A DNA stretch of 10,481 nt, taken from the NCBI GenBank assembly GCA_012838875.1, contig DUOL01000051.1:1-10481 (forward strand), written 5' to 3'. Position 1 is the first letter of the stretch; every line of letters begins with the position of its first letter. Positions 1 through 8,215 of this stretch are shown here, piece by piece. The DNA comes from Bacteroidales bacterium. GTDB taxonomy: Bacteria > Bacteroidota > Bacteroidia > Bacteroidales > WCHB1-69. The notes below the pieces were generated by a model that saw only the letters and a list, made by a program, of their open reading frames with translations, made no database searches and had not been told where the DNA came from. The translations under genes were made by a program, and so were the position numbers.

Positions 1-983
1 CGTAGTAACGGAATATCCGGCAAATTTTTGGAATTTTCCAATAAAAAAGATAGATTTTTTAATGCGTACGGAATACTCAAAAGGAAATGACTCTTTCTTT
101 CAAAATAACCACGATAGCCATAAGCTCCCAAAGCCTGTAAAATGCGTATTAAAACGAAACCGTCGAAATATCTTATAAAGTTTTGTCTTTCAATAGATAA
201 AACCTTTTCTGCTTCGTCTAAATAGATAGCAAATAATTTTTCTCGGTCGGAATTTGAAAGATTAGCTTTTCCGTCATAAAGCAGCGAAGCGAGGTCATAT
301 TGCAAAGCCCCTCTCCTACCACCCTGATAATCAATAAAATAAACATCATCGTTTTTCAGCATAATATTTCGCGATTGAAAATCACGAAATAGGAAAAAAT
401 CACTTTCCGCCCTCAAAAGAAAATTTATGAACGTCTGAAAATCATTTTCTAATTCTTGCTCATCAAAAAAGAGATTTATCAATTTGAGGAAATAGTATTT
501 GAAATAGTTAAGGTCCCACATCATTGACTGATTGTCAAAGGCATCTCGCGGATAGGCATACTGGAAATTCAAATTTTGCCGTCCCAAATTCTGAATTCTC
601 GGTAACATTTTTACCGTTTTTTCATAAAACTTGAATATATCGGCTTCTAAATTTTCATTTTCAGGATTATGATGTTTGGTGAGGTAAGAAAAGAGTGTTT
701 CATCGCCTAAATCTTCTAATAAATAGTACTTTTTACTTTCATCAATATGAAATATTTGAGGAACATTAATGTTGTTATTACTAAAAAAATCCGTATAGTA
801 GAAAAAGGCTCTATTTTCTCTCACGTCACCATTATAAACGGCAATTAATGAAGGATTATCACGAAAGAGCAGTCTAAAATATTGGCGATTAGAGCCTGAT
901 TGTGGGATTTTATTAATAGCGATACAAGAGGTTTTAGTGTACTCTTGAGCTAATCGCACCAATTTTTCTTCGATATTAATCAT
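1..983 (-). CDS. AmgK-like aminoglycoside-phosphotransferase-family sugar kinase, N-terminal part of a probable RapZ fusion (3' end outside window)
   Basis: I translated this open frame by hand from the ATG at 983; it runs without a stop for 327 codons and leaves the window at base 1. What is seen: a nucleotide-loop-like SGSNRQYFRL (residues 29-38), a catalytic loop RDFQSRN with the presumed base D201 and metal ligand N206, and a DFG-equivalent IDYQ with D218. This is the APH/choline-kinase fold (PF01636), closest in motif style to AmgK-type N-acetylmuramate/GlcNAc-1-kinases, though the usual His before R-D is Phe here. The segment at 285-305 (ALGAYGYRG, then ERKSHF) and the following LLEN and LPDIPLL resemble Bacteroidota proteins in which this kinase continues into a RapZ C-terminal domain. 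That continuation is inferred, as it lies beyond the edge. The gene starts 21 bp after ruvB with no visible promoter, so co-transcription is likely. The substrate is unknown; a cell-wall amino sugar is the best guess. Confidence 0.85.
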   Translation of the reverse strand, partial: MINIEEKLVRLAQEYTKTSCIAINKIPQSGSNRQYFRLLFRDNPSLIAVYNGDVRENRAFFYYTDFFSNNNINVPQIFHIDESKKYYLLEDLGDETLFSYLTKHHNPENENLEADIFKFYEKTVKMLPRIQNLGRQNLNFQYAYPRDAFDNQSMMWDLNYFKYYFLKLINLFFDEQELENDFQTFINFLLRAESDFFLFRDFQSRNIMLKNDDVYFIDYQGGRRGALQYDLASLLYDGKANLSNSDREKLFAIYLDEAEKVLSIERQNFIRYFDGFVLIRILQALGAYGYRGYFERKSHFLLSIPYALKNLSFLLENSKNLPDIPLL

Positions 984-1004
984 ACATTAAAAAAAAGATA
1001 AAAA

Positions 1005-2039
1005 TCACAATTCTTGAAATAGATTCGGGGTATCTGTCGGTTTAAATTTTCCGAGATGTCTATACGCATTTTCTGTAGCTTCGCGACCGCGTGGCGTGCG
1101 CATAAGATAGCCTTCTTGAATAAGGAACGGTTCGTACACTTCCTCAATAGTTCCTGGGTCTTCACCGACAGCCGTAGCAATAGTATTTATGCCCACCGGA
1201 CCACCTCTAAATTTCTCAATAATAGTAGAAAGAATTTTATTATCCATTTCATCTAAACCGTGTTGGTCGACATTGAGGGCAGCGAGGGCGATTTGAGTAA
1301 TTTCGTAATCTACGACTCCACTTCCTTTGATTTGGGCAAAATCGCGGACTCTTCGTAGCAAAAGATTGGCGATTCGCGGGGTTCCGCGACTTCGGCGGGC
1401 AATTTCCAACGCCGCCTTCTCATTAATCGCAATTTTTAAAATTGAAGCGGCACGTTTAATAATTTGAGCCAAAATAGAAGCCTCGTAGTATTCCAATCTC
1501 AGAGTTATTCCAAAACGCGACCTCAACGGAGCCGTTAACAAACCGGAACGAGTTGTAGCACCAACTAATGTAAAGGGATTCAAAGAAATTTGCACACTTC
1601 GGGCATTCGGACCCGTATCTATCATTATATCAATTTTATAATCTTCCATTGCTGAATAGAGATACTCCTCTACGACAGGGGAAAGTCTATGAATTTCATC
1701 AATGAAGAGAACATCGTTGGGTTCTAAATTGGTAAGCAGTCCTGCCAACTCGCCGGGTTTATCAATCACCGGACCTGAAGTTACACGCATATTAACCCCC
1801 ATTTCGTTGGCGATAATGTGGGAAAGCGTAGTTTTTCCCAACCCGGGCGGTCCGTGAAAAAGGACATGATCTAACGCCTCGCCACGAGCTTTTGCCGCCT
1901 GAACAAAAACAAGCAAATTATCTATAACCTGCTTTTGACCAAAAAAGTTATCAAAATCCGCAGGACGAATCGCCTGTTCAAACTCCTTTTCCGTAGTAGT
2001 CAGTCGTTTTTTTGAAGGGTCTAAATTAGCATTCATCAT
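1005..2039 (-). CDS. ruvB: Holliday junction branch-migration ATPase RuvB
   Basis: RuvB is the hexameric AAA+ motor that, with RuvA, drives branch migration of Holliday junctions and hands them to RuvC. All diagnostic motifs are visible in the 344-residue protein: Walker A GPPGLGKT near residue 64, Walker B DEIH near 115, sensor 1 in [11 protein letters not shown] (about 158-168), the arginine finger in PLRSRFG (about 171-177), sensor 2 in [13 protein letters not shown] (about 218-230), and the C-terminal winged helix with [24 protein letters not shown] and TPRGR. The length is normal for the family. Two tandem ATGs (MM) open the gene; either could be used, and no Shine-Dalgarno decides between them. 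It follows the thioesterase gene by 61 bp without a recognisable promoter and precedes the phosphotransferase by 21 bp. ruvA and ruvC are not in the window. Confidence 0.98.
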   Translation of the reverse strand: MMNANLDPSKKRLTTTEKEFEQAIRPADFDNFFGQKQVIDNLLVFVQAAKARGEALDHVLFHGPPGLGKTTLSHIIANEMGVNMRVTSGPVIDKPGELAGLLTNLEPNDVLFIDEIHRLSPVVEEYLYSAMEDYKIDIMIDTGPNARSVQISLNPFTLVGATTRSGLLTAPLRSRFGITLRLEYYEASILAQIIKRAASILKIAINEKAALEIARRSRGTPRIANLLLRRVRDFAQIKGSGVVDYEITQIALAALNVDQHGLDEMDNKILSTIIEKFRGGPVGINTIATAVGEDPGTIEEVYEPFLIQEGYLMRTPRGREATENAYRHLGKFKPTDTPNLFQEL

Positions 2040-2100
2040 TTTAAATTTCTTAACGGTAAATAAAGAAAAGTTTTCGCCACCTTATACGACAAAAACATCT

Positions 2101-2844
2101 CTATTGCAAATTTACCTCTATTCTACAAAACTCTCGGTCATCATCTTTTGAAAAAATGGTGGAAACGAGATGTTGCTCCGTTATATTCTGAACTATAATA
2201 CCGTAAAAATCTCCTATTTTTGATTGAGAGAGATAGTTCACAGTGATATTTTTGATTTTTTCTATTCTAAAATCGTCTATTTCTATATTATCAATGAACC
2301 ACTGTATGTATTTGGCATTATTGGTATGTTGATTCATGTCAATATCCGAATAAAGTACGGGATGAAATTGAGAAGCTGAGGAAGAAATATCTATTTTTTT
2401 AATTTTAGGAGCTTTTTTCTCGATAGCATGTAGATTTTTACAAGTATAAAGCGAAGAATCTAATTCCGGTAGAATCTGCGGCTTAAAATAAGTTGTGTCG
2501 AGTATTACCCAGTGCGAAGTTACGGCAATAAGTAAATTGCCGTGAGTATCGAAAATTTCATAATCGCGAGGATGTGTAAGTAAGTCAACTTCCTTGCCCC
2601 AGGTTTTAATGATAATCGTCTCTTTCCACTTCGGTAGTCGGGAAATTTCAACGTGCATTCTAATTAACGCCCAAAAAAGGTTAAATTGCATTAAATAATC
2701 TCTCCCTGTTTCATGAAATTCCACATGCTCCCAAGCCACTTCCTGCAACAAAGAAAAGAGTGCAGGAATTGTCAAAAAAGTCTCCTGATCGACTAAATAC
2801 GACGGAATAAAGAACTCTTTATCAAAAATAGGCTCATGCATCAT
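2101..2844 (-). CDS. Acyl-ACP thioesterase (FatA/FatB-like, double hotdog)
   Basis: This 247-residue protein has the length and layout of bacterial members of the acyl-ACP thioesterase family (PF01643), cytoplasmic enzymes that hydrolyse acyl-ACP and release free fatty acids. The N-terminal hotdog includes the helix LLQEVAWEH (about 32-40) and strands around GRDYL, WALIRMHVEI and WKETIIIKTW, then TSHWVILD. The second hotdog opens with SDIDMNQHTNNAKYIQW; within it D169, N171 and H173 form the D-x-N-x-H pattern that carries catalytic residues in the plant FatA/FatB enzymes. The downstream Glu/Cys pair of plant enzymes (in R-E-C-G) is not obvious near VNYLSQS. Chain-length specificity cannot be read from sequence. 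It starts with two Met codons, 44 bp after the preceding gene, and has a -7-like element upstream, so it may begin its own transcript that continues into ruvB. Confidence 0.93.
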   Translation of the reverse strand: MMHEPIFDKEFFIPSYLVDQETFLTIPALFSLLQEVAWEHVEFHETGRDYLMQFNLFWALIRMHVEISRLPKWKETIIIKTWGKEVDLLTHPRDYEIFDTHGNLLIAVTSHWVILDTTYFKPQILPELDSSLYTCKNLHAIEKKAPKIKKIDISSSASQFHPVLYSDIDMNQHTNNAKYIQWFIDNIEIDDFRIEKIKNITVNYLSQSKIGDFYGIIVQNITEQHLVSTIFSKDDDREFCRIEVNLQ

Positions 2845-2860
2845 AAAATAGAATATGTTT

Positions 2861-2868
2861 CAAAAATA
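2861..2868 (-). promoter_or_regulatory. Possible Bacteroidota-type -7 element upstream of the thioesterase gene
   Basis: On the minus strand this reads TATTTTTG, matching the TAnnTTTG -7 consensus. Transcription would start about 7 bp further on, leaving a leader of roughly 10 nt before the thioesterase ATG at 2844. No good TTTG-type -33 element sits at the expected spacing, and AT-rich spacers produce such matches by chance, so this is tentative. Confidence 0.35.
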
Positions 2869-2888
2869 GCAAAATTAACCCAATTATG

Positions 2889-3338
2889 CTATTTATAGGT
2901 TACTTTTTTCTGCTCTGCCAAAACCTTTTCACGATTTTGTTGAATATCGATAAATTGAGGTTTAACGTCAAACTCAACTAACAATTGGTTATTTTCAGCA
3001 TCAAAACTAATGTTATCTATCAATTGTTTTATCACAAAAATATTTTGGTCGTTATTTTCAGGAGAAGCATTTGATAGAGTAGGCATAATGTTATCAAGTG
3101 TCTGATTACTTGTTATTTGAATTGCCAATTGTTGATTGTTGAGATTAAAATTGATAGTCAATTCCAGATTTTCGGAATCGGAATTTTCAATAATGAGAAT
3201 AAGCAAATCATTCATAGCAAGAGAAATTGTTCCAAAGTCATTCTCTAATTTATACGTCTCGCAAAAATTTTCAATAACATTTAATGTTTCCGTTATTGCT
3301 GCTGTAGCGTCTAATTGCTTTAATTCAAAATTATACAT
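2889..3338 (-). CDS. Small protein resembling a degenerate RsbW-type (HATPase_c) ATP-binding domain
   Basis: This 149-residue acidic, soluble protein has the helix/strand rhythm of anti-sigma-factor or serine-kinase GHKL domains: an N-terminal strand and long helix (about 11-32), then LAMNDLLILIIENS (40-53) where RsbW-like proteins carry the N-box, then strands at 58-65 and 69-76 and a final strand at 117-126. The position expected to hold the Mg-coordinating Asn (four after the acidic residue D44) is Leu48, and I find no glycine-rich ATP-lid motif, so ATP binding may be lost. The tail from about 130 is charged and probably disordered. It begins 6 bp after the DUF4175 gene ends, so the two are very likely co-transcribed and perhaps translationally coupled. 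From memory, Bacteroidota often pair DUF4175 genes with a small ATP-binding protein. A regulatory partner role is inferred; the function is unknown. Confidence 0.75.
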   Translation of the reverse strand: MYNFELKQLDATAAITETLNVIENFCETYKLENDFGTISLAMNDLLILIIENSDSENLELTINFNLNNQQLAIQITSNQTLDNIMPTLSNASPENNDQNIFVIKQLIDNISFDAENNQLLVEFDVKPQFIDIQQNREKVLAEQKKVTYK

Positions 3339-3344
3339 GATTTT

Positions 3345-6300
3345 TTATTCTATATTATAAAAATATTGATTTACTTTTTCTTTGTAGTAGTAGTTAAGAT
3401 TAGGCGGGACTGTTTTAAGCATTTCGGTCTGTTTTTGCTTTGTTTTGTCTATATCCCAATCTTTGGGAGGATTCGGATTCCGCATATTTCTTCCTACTTG
3501 CGATTCTCGTTTTTCCTCTTTTTCTTGTTTCATTTCGGCACGTTCACTTTCCAACAACCGCGTCTCTATGTTCTTTTGTCGATTTATCGTTTGCTGTGTT
3601 ATCGTCTTGTTAACTAACTCTTTTTCAGTTCGTTGCATCTCCTGAATCATTTGTTCGAGAGATTTGTCGCCGACCCCATTTTGTGCTTTAAGTTCGTCTT
3701 GTAGGTCTTGCATCATTTTACGAATTGCTTCTTGTTGTGCCGCCATCTTAGCAAATTGCTCACTTAAAGAAGGTTGCCCCGGTTGCTGCATATTATTTTG
3801 TTTTCCATCACCTTGCTCCAACGACCTTTTCAGTGCTTCCATTTGTCGATTCAGTTGCTGTTGCAGTTCGCGTGCCGTCTTCGCTTTACTTTTCTTAGAA
3901 TTTCCCGAATTACTACATGAGGAAGACGATTTCCCTTTTTTCTTACATTTGCTACATTGCGACTGATTTTGTTGTTGTTTTTGCTTTATCTCTTTCAAAG
4001 ATTCCCCCAACATTAAAGCGAGATTATTAATTGACGTTAGGGCAAATTGCTGATTGGAAGCCGAATTTGACGTTCTTCTATCATTCAGATTAACTTTTGC
4101 CTGCTCAAGGTGGGTCTCAATTTTTGAAACTTCTTTATGTATAAAGGGTTTTACCGCTGCTTGACGCCGTGCAAGAGCATTCAAGGAATCTCGAATAATT
4201 ACCATATTCTCCTGAATGGTAAACTGCTTCCTCACTGCGTCCGTTAAAGATGAAGAGCGCGGCGACATCGCACGAACAGCAACCAAATTCTCCTCCTGTT
4301 GAAACGAAATTCTCACTAAATTATCCAAAATTTGTCGTAACGTTTCAATATCTTCCTCTAATTCTTCGCCTTCATTTTCCAATTTATCAAGCTCCATTTG
4401 ATAAGACAACTCCTCTAACTTTTCGCCGGCGTTTTTTTGCTTTTCCGAAGCCTTATTTCGATTATTTTTCTGCAACGACTCCTTACTCTCTTGCATGTCC
4501 TTCTCAATATCCTTCTGTAATTCAGAATGATCTTTCATATTTGTAGGCTCTTCGAGTTCTTTATTTAGTTTTTTCAGTTCTTGAATCTCTTTATTGAGCT
4601 GCTCATATTTCTGTTCAACATTTTCCTGTTTTTGGAGTAGCTCCTCTTTCGAAATTTGTTTATTCTTCGTCTCCTCTGCTAACTGTTTCTCTTCTTGAGC
4701 CAACTGACGCATCTTATCAATTATCTCATCATATTTCTTTTCAAACTCAAGATGTTTAAAGAGCTGTAATTGCTCATCCAATGATTTATTAATCTCTTCA
4801 TTACTCAACTTCATTTTCTCCATCATCTCCATCATCTTATCCTTATTCAACTCATTCATCATATCCTGCATCTTTTGAAACATCTCTTTCAACTCGTCCG
4901 ACAATATCTCATCGAATCTTTTTTGCAACTCTTCTTGTTTCTTTAAGATCTCAGGAGTTAAATTTTTATATTGCTCTTCTACTTGATACTGCTCATTTTG
5001 CTGATTTTTCAAATCTTGAATCTGTTTTTGTAAATCATTATATTTTTCTATAAGATCCGACATCTTTTGTTGATCTTGCCACGAAGTAGTCTTACTCTGC
5101 ATAATTTGTTGTCTCAATTGCTCCAACTCTTTACTAAGTTGCTTAGATTGTTTAAGTAATTGAGAAAAATCATCTTTCATTTCACTATTTCCCTGTTTCA
5201 GCTCTTGTTCAATCTCTTCCAATGTTTTAAAACGGTAGTTGAACGTAGAAGTTTTGCTCATTTTAAAGCCGTTAGGTGCATCATTATCACGAACTTCAAA
5301 ATGATATTCCAAGCGATAACCCGGCTCAAGATATAAAATGCCCGCATCAAAATAATAATAAAAATCTTGCAATGTTATCCGATTCTGAATATCAATCGAA
5401 ATAGCTTGGTTCGTTTCCAATAAATCTCCGTCAGCATTAAATTTCGAGTAAACAAATTTCAAACTGTTAAAACCATAATCATCTTTAATATTGCCTTTAA
5501 AATAAATTCTATCAGCAAAAAAGGAGTCTTGGCGACTTTCGACAAAAATTTCGGGATATTTATCGGGGACAACCGTAATGGCATGTTTCAACGTATCCTT
5601 ATTGCTATAATATTTATTAGCATTGATAACCGCATAATCAAAGGAGTTTTTAGCCCGTACGGAGATTTGATAAATATCATTATCGGATTGTAGCGTTTTC
5701 TGCAAATTATCGGTAATAAACAGCATACTATCCGTATTTTTCGTATAGAAAGACCACGTAAGTGTAGTTCCTTCGGGCACAATAATATCACCATTATTTT
5801 CTACGGTTTCGTTATTTTTATTGAGGTATGCCGGATATTGCAAATTCACAACAAAACTGATTGTAACAGGCTTAGGAAGCACTGAAATGGTATACGGTTT
5901 TGAGGTAAATTCCTCGGTAACAAGTTGAAATTCGGTAGTGCGTTGGATATTTTGAAATGTATAAGAAAATTCCGTGAGCGACTTAGCTTGCAATTTGAAT
6001 CTTTTATCTTTAATAGCAATATAAACCTCTTGAGGTACCTCATCTCCTACCACTTTCACTCTTAACTCGTAAGTTTCATTTTGGAAGGCTGTCAACGAAG
6101 GATTTAAAATTTCAAAATTATACGGAGCAGGACGTTCAAAATATTGCTGATATTGCACTATTCTTTTCGTAGAATCGGTAAAAATTTCACTTTTAACGGA
6201 AAAAAGAAGAATAAAAAGCAATATCGGAATAGAGACCCACTTTAGGTAACGCGTGCTCTTTTTAAAAGGAATTGCCTTAACAAATGGAAACGGTTTTATT

Positions 6301-6719
6301 TTTTCACTTTTGGCATCTATCGCCGCAATTAACAAGTCGTAACTTTTAAATTTCCCTTCCTTCATTAAATTCTCTAATTGCAATATATTCAGCAATTTGT
6401 CATCAATTTCAGGGAAATGTTTGCCGATAAGAGAGGCTATTTTCTCATTACTTATCTGCTTGCCAAGTCCCAAAATTTTCAGTATTGGAATAAGAATATA
6501 AAAGATAAATGTAAGAGCAAAGAGTAAAATATAGGAATAGAAGAAAATGCTACGAACAAGGGAGTTGAAATAAGAAAAATATTCTAATACCGTGTATAAA
6601 ATGAAAGTCAAAAGTGTAATAGCTACAAAAAAAATAGCCCCCTTATACAATTGATTAAGGTAATATTTTTTTGCAAAATCCCTCAGCTTTTCTCTTACAA
6701 TTCGTTGATTCTCAAACAT
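3345..6719 (-). CDS. DUF4175-family giant membrane-anchored coiled-coil protein
   Basis: This 1124-residue protein fits the uncharacterised Bacteroidota DUF4175 family by architecture; its function is not established. Hydrophobic segments at about 27-48, 58-80 and 159-175 anchor it in the inner membrane. Residues about 190-500 form a beta-rich, probably periplasmic region, with Ig-like stretches such as VTISFVVNLQYPAYL and KDDYGFNSLKFVY. From about 500 to 800 it is almost continuous charged coiled coil rich in E, K, Q and L, including a Met-rich stretch near 615-640. A further helical segment spans about 800-915. A low-complexity Lys/Ser linker (about 920-950) carries C922, C925 and C935 (C-x2-C-x9-C), followed by more Q/K/E-rich helix up to a Tyr-rich C-terminus. 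It reads away from the divergent promoter region shared with the O-antigen ligase gene. An envelope-scaffold role is inference only. The ATG at 6719 directly precedes the FENQRIVREK helix, and nothing suggests an upstream start. Confidence 0.85.
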   Translation of the reverse strand: MFENQRIVREKLRDFAKKYYLNQLYKGAIFFVAITLLTFILYTVLEYFSYFNSLVRSIFFYSYILLFALTFIFYILIPILKILGLGKQISNEKIASLIGKHFPEIDDKLLNILQLENLMKEGKFKSYDLLIAAIDAKSEKIKPFPFVKAIPFKKSTRYLKWVSIPILLFILLFSVKSEIFTDSTKRIVQYQQYFERPAPYNFEILNPSLTAFQNETYELRVKVVGDEVPQEVYIAIKDKRFKLQAKSLTEFSYTFQNIQRTTEFQLVTEEFTSKPYTISVLPKPVTISFVVNLQYPAYLNKNNETVENNGDIIVPEGTTLTWSFYTKNTDSMLFITDNLQKTLQSDNDIYQISVRAKNSFDYAVINANKYYSNKDTLKHAITVVPDKYPEIFVESRQDSFFADRIYFKGNIKDDYGFNSLKFVYSKFNADGDLLETNQAISIDIQNRITLQDFYYYFDAGILYLEPGYRLEYHFEVRDNDAPNGFKMSKTSTFNYRFKTLEEIEQELKQGNSEMKDDFSQLLKQSKQLSKELEQLRQQIMQSKTTSWQDQQKMSDLIEKYNDLQKQIQDLKNQQNEQYQVEEQYKNLTPEILKKQEELQKRFDEILSDELKEMFQKMQDMMNELNKDKMMEMMEKMKLSNEEINKSLDEQLQLFKHLEFEKKYDEIIDKMRQLAQEEKQLAEETKNKQISKEELLQKQENVEQKYEQLNKEIQELKKLNKELEEPTNMKDHSELQKDIEKDMQESKESLQKNNRNKASEKQKNAGEKLEELSYQMELDKLENEGEELEEDIETLRQILDNLVRISFQQEENLVAVRAMSPRSSSLTDAVRKQFTIQENMVIIRDSLNALARRQAAVKPFIHKEVSKIETHLEQAKVNLNDRRTSNSASNQQFALTSINNLALMLGESLKEIKQKQQQNQSQCSKCKKKGKSSSSCSNSGNSKKSKAKTARELQQQLNRQMEALKRSLEQGDGKQNNMQQPGQPSLSEQFAKMAAQQEAIRKMMQDLQDELKAQNGVGDKSLEQMIQEMQRTEKELVNKTITQQTINRQKNIETRLLESERAEMKQEKEEKRESQVGRNMRNPNPPKDWDIDKTKQKQTEMLKTVPPNLNYYYKEKVNQYFYNIE

Positions 6720-6749
6720 TTCAAAATTTTATAAAACTATAATTCCTAT

Positions 6750-6778
6750 TTTGCAAATATACATCATATTTGCAAATA
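6750..6778. repeat. Pair of TTTGCAAATA direct repeats in the divergent promoter region
   Basis: TTTGCAAATA occurs at 6750-6759 and again at 6769-6778, 19 bp start to start, and each copy contains the self-complementary octamer TTTGCAAA. The first copy overlaps the leftward -7 element. It could be a regulator-binding site or simply two promoter-like cores in AT-rich DNA. Confidence 0.45.
6753..6761 (-). promoter_or_regulatory. Bacteroidota-type -7 element for the DUF4175 gene
   Basis: The minus strand reads TATATTTGC, an exact TAnnTTTG match. Transcription would begin near 6746, giving a leader of about 26 nt before the ATG at 6719. A -33 element at the usual spacing is only a run of T. The position in a short divergent intergenic region makes a promoter here expected. 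Confidence 0.5.
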
Positions 6779-6822
6779 AAAATTTACTTGATTCATTATA
6801 GTAAAAAGGCAAAAAATAGTTG

Positions 6823-6831
6823 TACTTTTGC
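6823..6831 (+). promoter_or_regulatory. Bacteroidota-type -7 element for the O-antigen ligase gene
   Basis: TACTTTTGC matches TAnnTTTG exactly. The start of transcription would fall near 6836-6838, only about 6-8 nt before the ATG at 6844, so the transcript would have a very short leader. No clear TTTG -33 element is seen at normal spacing. The element overlaps codons 2-4 of a TTG-initiated extension of the reading frame, which argues that the extension is not translated. Confidence 0.55.
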
Positions 6832-6843
6832 AGGTTAATCTTT

Positions 6844-8124
6844 ATGAAAAAAAGAAAAAATATTCATTTCTCTATTTTTTATTTTCTACTCATTCTTGCA
6901 GTAGGAAGTATACCCTTTACTAAATTTTTGCTTTTACCTATTACCTTGCTTCTATTCTTAAATTTCATTGTCGAAGGTGCGTGGAAAGAGAAACTTGCTC
7001 GTCTCAAGAACCCGAAAGTTCTTTTTTTCATGTTGCTTTTCGTCTCTTTTTATCTTCTCTATTGCATAGGATTATTCTATTCTTCAAATTGGCGAACGGC
7101 GTTAAGTAGCTTAGAGTGCAAACTCATTCTGTTCATTGCACCTATAGTCATTTTATCCTCTGACATTTCACAATTTATGCAAAAAAAAGTTCATTTTTTA
7201 TGGAAAGTTTTCATATTTTCTTCTTCTCTTTTAATAATCACAAATCTTGCTATTTCACTGAGTGAAGCTATTACTTTTCAAAATTACAAATTGTTCTTTT
7301 TTTACAGCAAGCTCTCTCATTTCATGCACCCTTCATATAGTGCGATGCATATTACAATTGCTTTGGCTTTCTCTCTCTATTTTCTATTTTTCAATAAACA
7401 GGCGTCTCCCCGTTGGGAAACCTATTTTCTCTACGCTACCCTGCCGTTATTTTTCATCTATATCATTCTACTACAATCTAAAGCGGGCATTCTCATTTTG
7501 GGCTTTTTAATATTCATCTTCACTTTATTCTACATCAATAGAAAAAAGAGATATTTTTTCCGCTCTTTTATATTTATTCTTGCCGTTTTATTAGCAGGTT
7601 ATTTTGTTATTTTTAAGTTTTCTGCGCCGTTTAACAGACTACATATCGCTTGGGAAGCAATTTCGACACCAAAAGAAGGGACGGAACAAGCCAATGACGG
7701 CACTTCACTACGCCTTGCCGTTTGGCAAGTATCTTTCGATTTAGGAGTGAAAAATTTACCTTTCGGCGTGGGGACGGGGGACACAAATGATGAACTAGTT
7801 AAGCGCTACCGTGAAGATAATATGACCTACGTTTTGAAAAAAGAACTTAACGCTCATAATCAATATTTACAGACGTTTTTAGCACTAGGTATTTTAGGAA
7901 TATTGCTTTTATTAGCACATTTTATTATCCCGTTAATATATGCGGTCAAGTATCGTCAATGGGTTTATATCATCTTCATTATCACTGTTTTACTAAATTT
8001 TTTGGTAGAATCGATGTTGGAGAGACGTGACGGGACAAATTTTATAGCTATATTTAACGCATTATTCTGTTATCTAATGATTTACAAGCATGACAAGGAG
8101 GAGACGCCCTCTTATGCAGCATAA
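6844..8124 (+). CDS. O-antigen ligase / polymerase family (WaaL/Wzy_C) membrane protein
   Basis: This 426-residue inner-membrane protein has about 10-12 hydrophobic segments, the first right after a basic start (MKKRKN). Family signs, in the numbering of the 426-residue protein: HPSYSAMH near 162-169; the S-K-A-G motif in LLQSKAGIL near 212-215, equivalent to S-R-x-G in Wzy/WaaL proteins; a large loop (about 258-340) with TSLRLAVW (R290), PFGVGTGD and the conserved AHNQYLQ (H338); and a C-terminal ESMLERRDG near 389. Proteins of this family transfer or polymerise undecaprenyl-linked glycans at the periplasmic face, for example joining O-antigen to lipid A-core. Ligase and polymerase cannot be told apart from sequence, and no glycosyltransferase neighbours help. 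The frame stays open upstream to a TTG at 6820, but that codon adjoins the promoter -7 element, so the ATG at 6844 is chosen. It stands alone, divergent from the DUF4175 gene. Confidence 0.88.
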   Translation: MKKRKNIHFSIFYFLLILAVGSIPFTKFLLLPITLLLFLNFIVEGAWKEKLARLKNPKVLFFMLLFVSFYLLYCIGLFYSSNWRTALSSLECKLILFIAPIVILSSDISQFMQKKVHFLWKVFIFSSSLLIITNLAISLSEAITFQNYKLFFFYSKLSHFMHPSYSAMHITIALAFSLYFLFFNKQASPRWETYFLYATLPLFFIYIILLQSKAGILILGFLIFIFTLFYINRKKRYFFRSFIFILAVLLAGYFVIFKFSAPFNRLHIAWEAISTPKEGTEQANDGTSLRLAVWQVSFDLGVKNLPFGVGTGDTNDELVKRYREDNMTYVLKKELNAHNQYLQTFLALGILGILLLLAHFIIPLIYAVKYRQWVYIIFIITVLLNFLVESMLERRDGTNFIAIFNALFCYLMIYKHDKEETPSYAA

Positions 8125-8215
8125 CTGCAAATCAATCTGCTAACGATTCATTTAGGCATCTTTTCCGAGTATAGACAAATTTTCTTTCAACAATAAGATA
8201 TTTTAGTAATATTTT

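Noticed and set aside
1056..1256. Plus-strand open frame of 66 codons
   Set aside because: It lies wholly antisense to ruvB, whose protein motifs are unambiguous, and its translation resembles nothing.
3664..3966. Plus-strand Cys/Ser-rich open frame of 100 codons
   Set aside because: It is the reverse complement of the Gln/Lys-rich coiled-coil part of the DUF4175 gene; low-complexity sense codons produce open, Cys/Ser-rich antisense frames.
4250..4546. Plus-strand open frame of 98 codons
   Set aside because: It is antisense within the DUF4175 coiled coil, with no promoter or homology.
4600..5200. Repetitive-looking E/K/Q codon runs as a DNA tandem repeat
   Set aside because: The repetitiveness is at the protein level (coiled-coil heptads); I found no exact DNA repeat unit.
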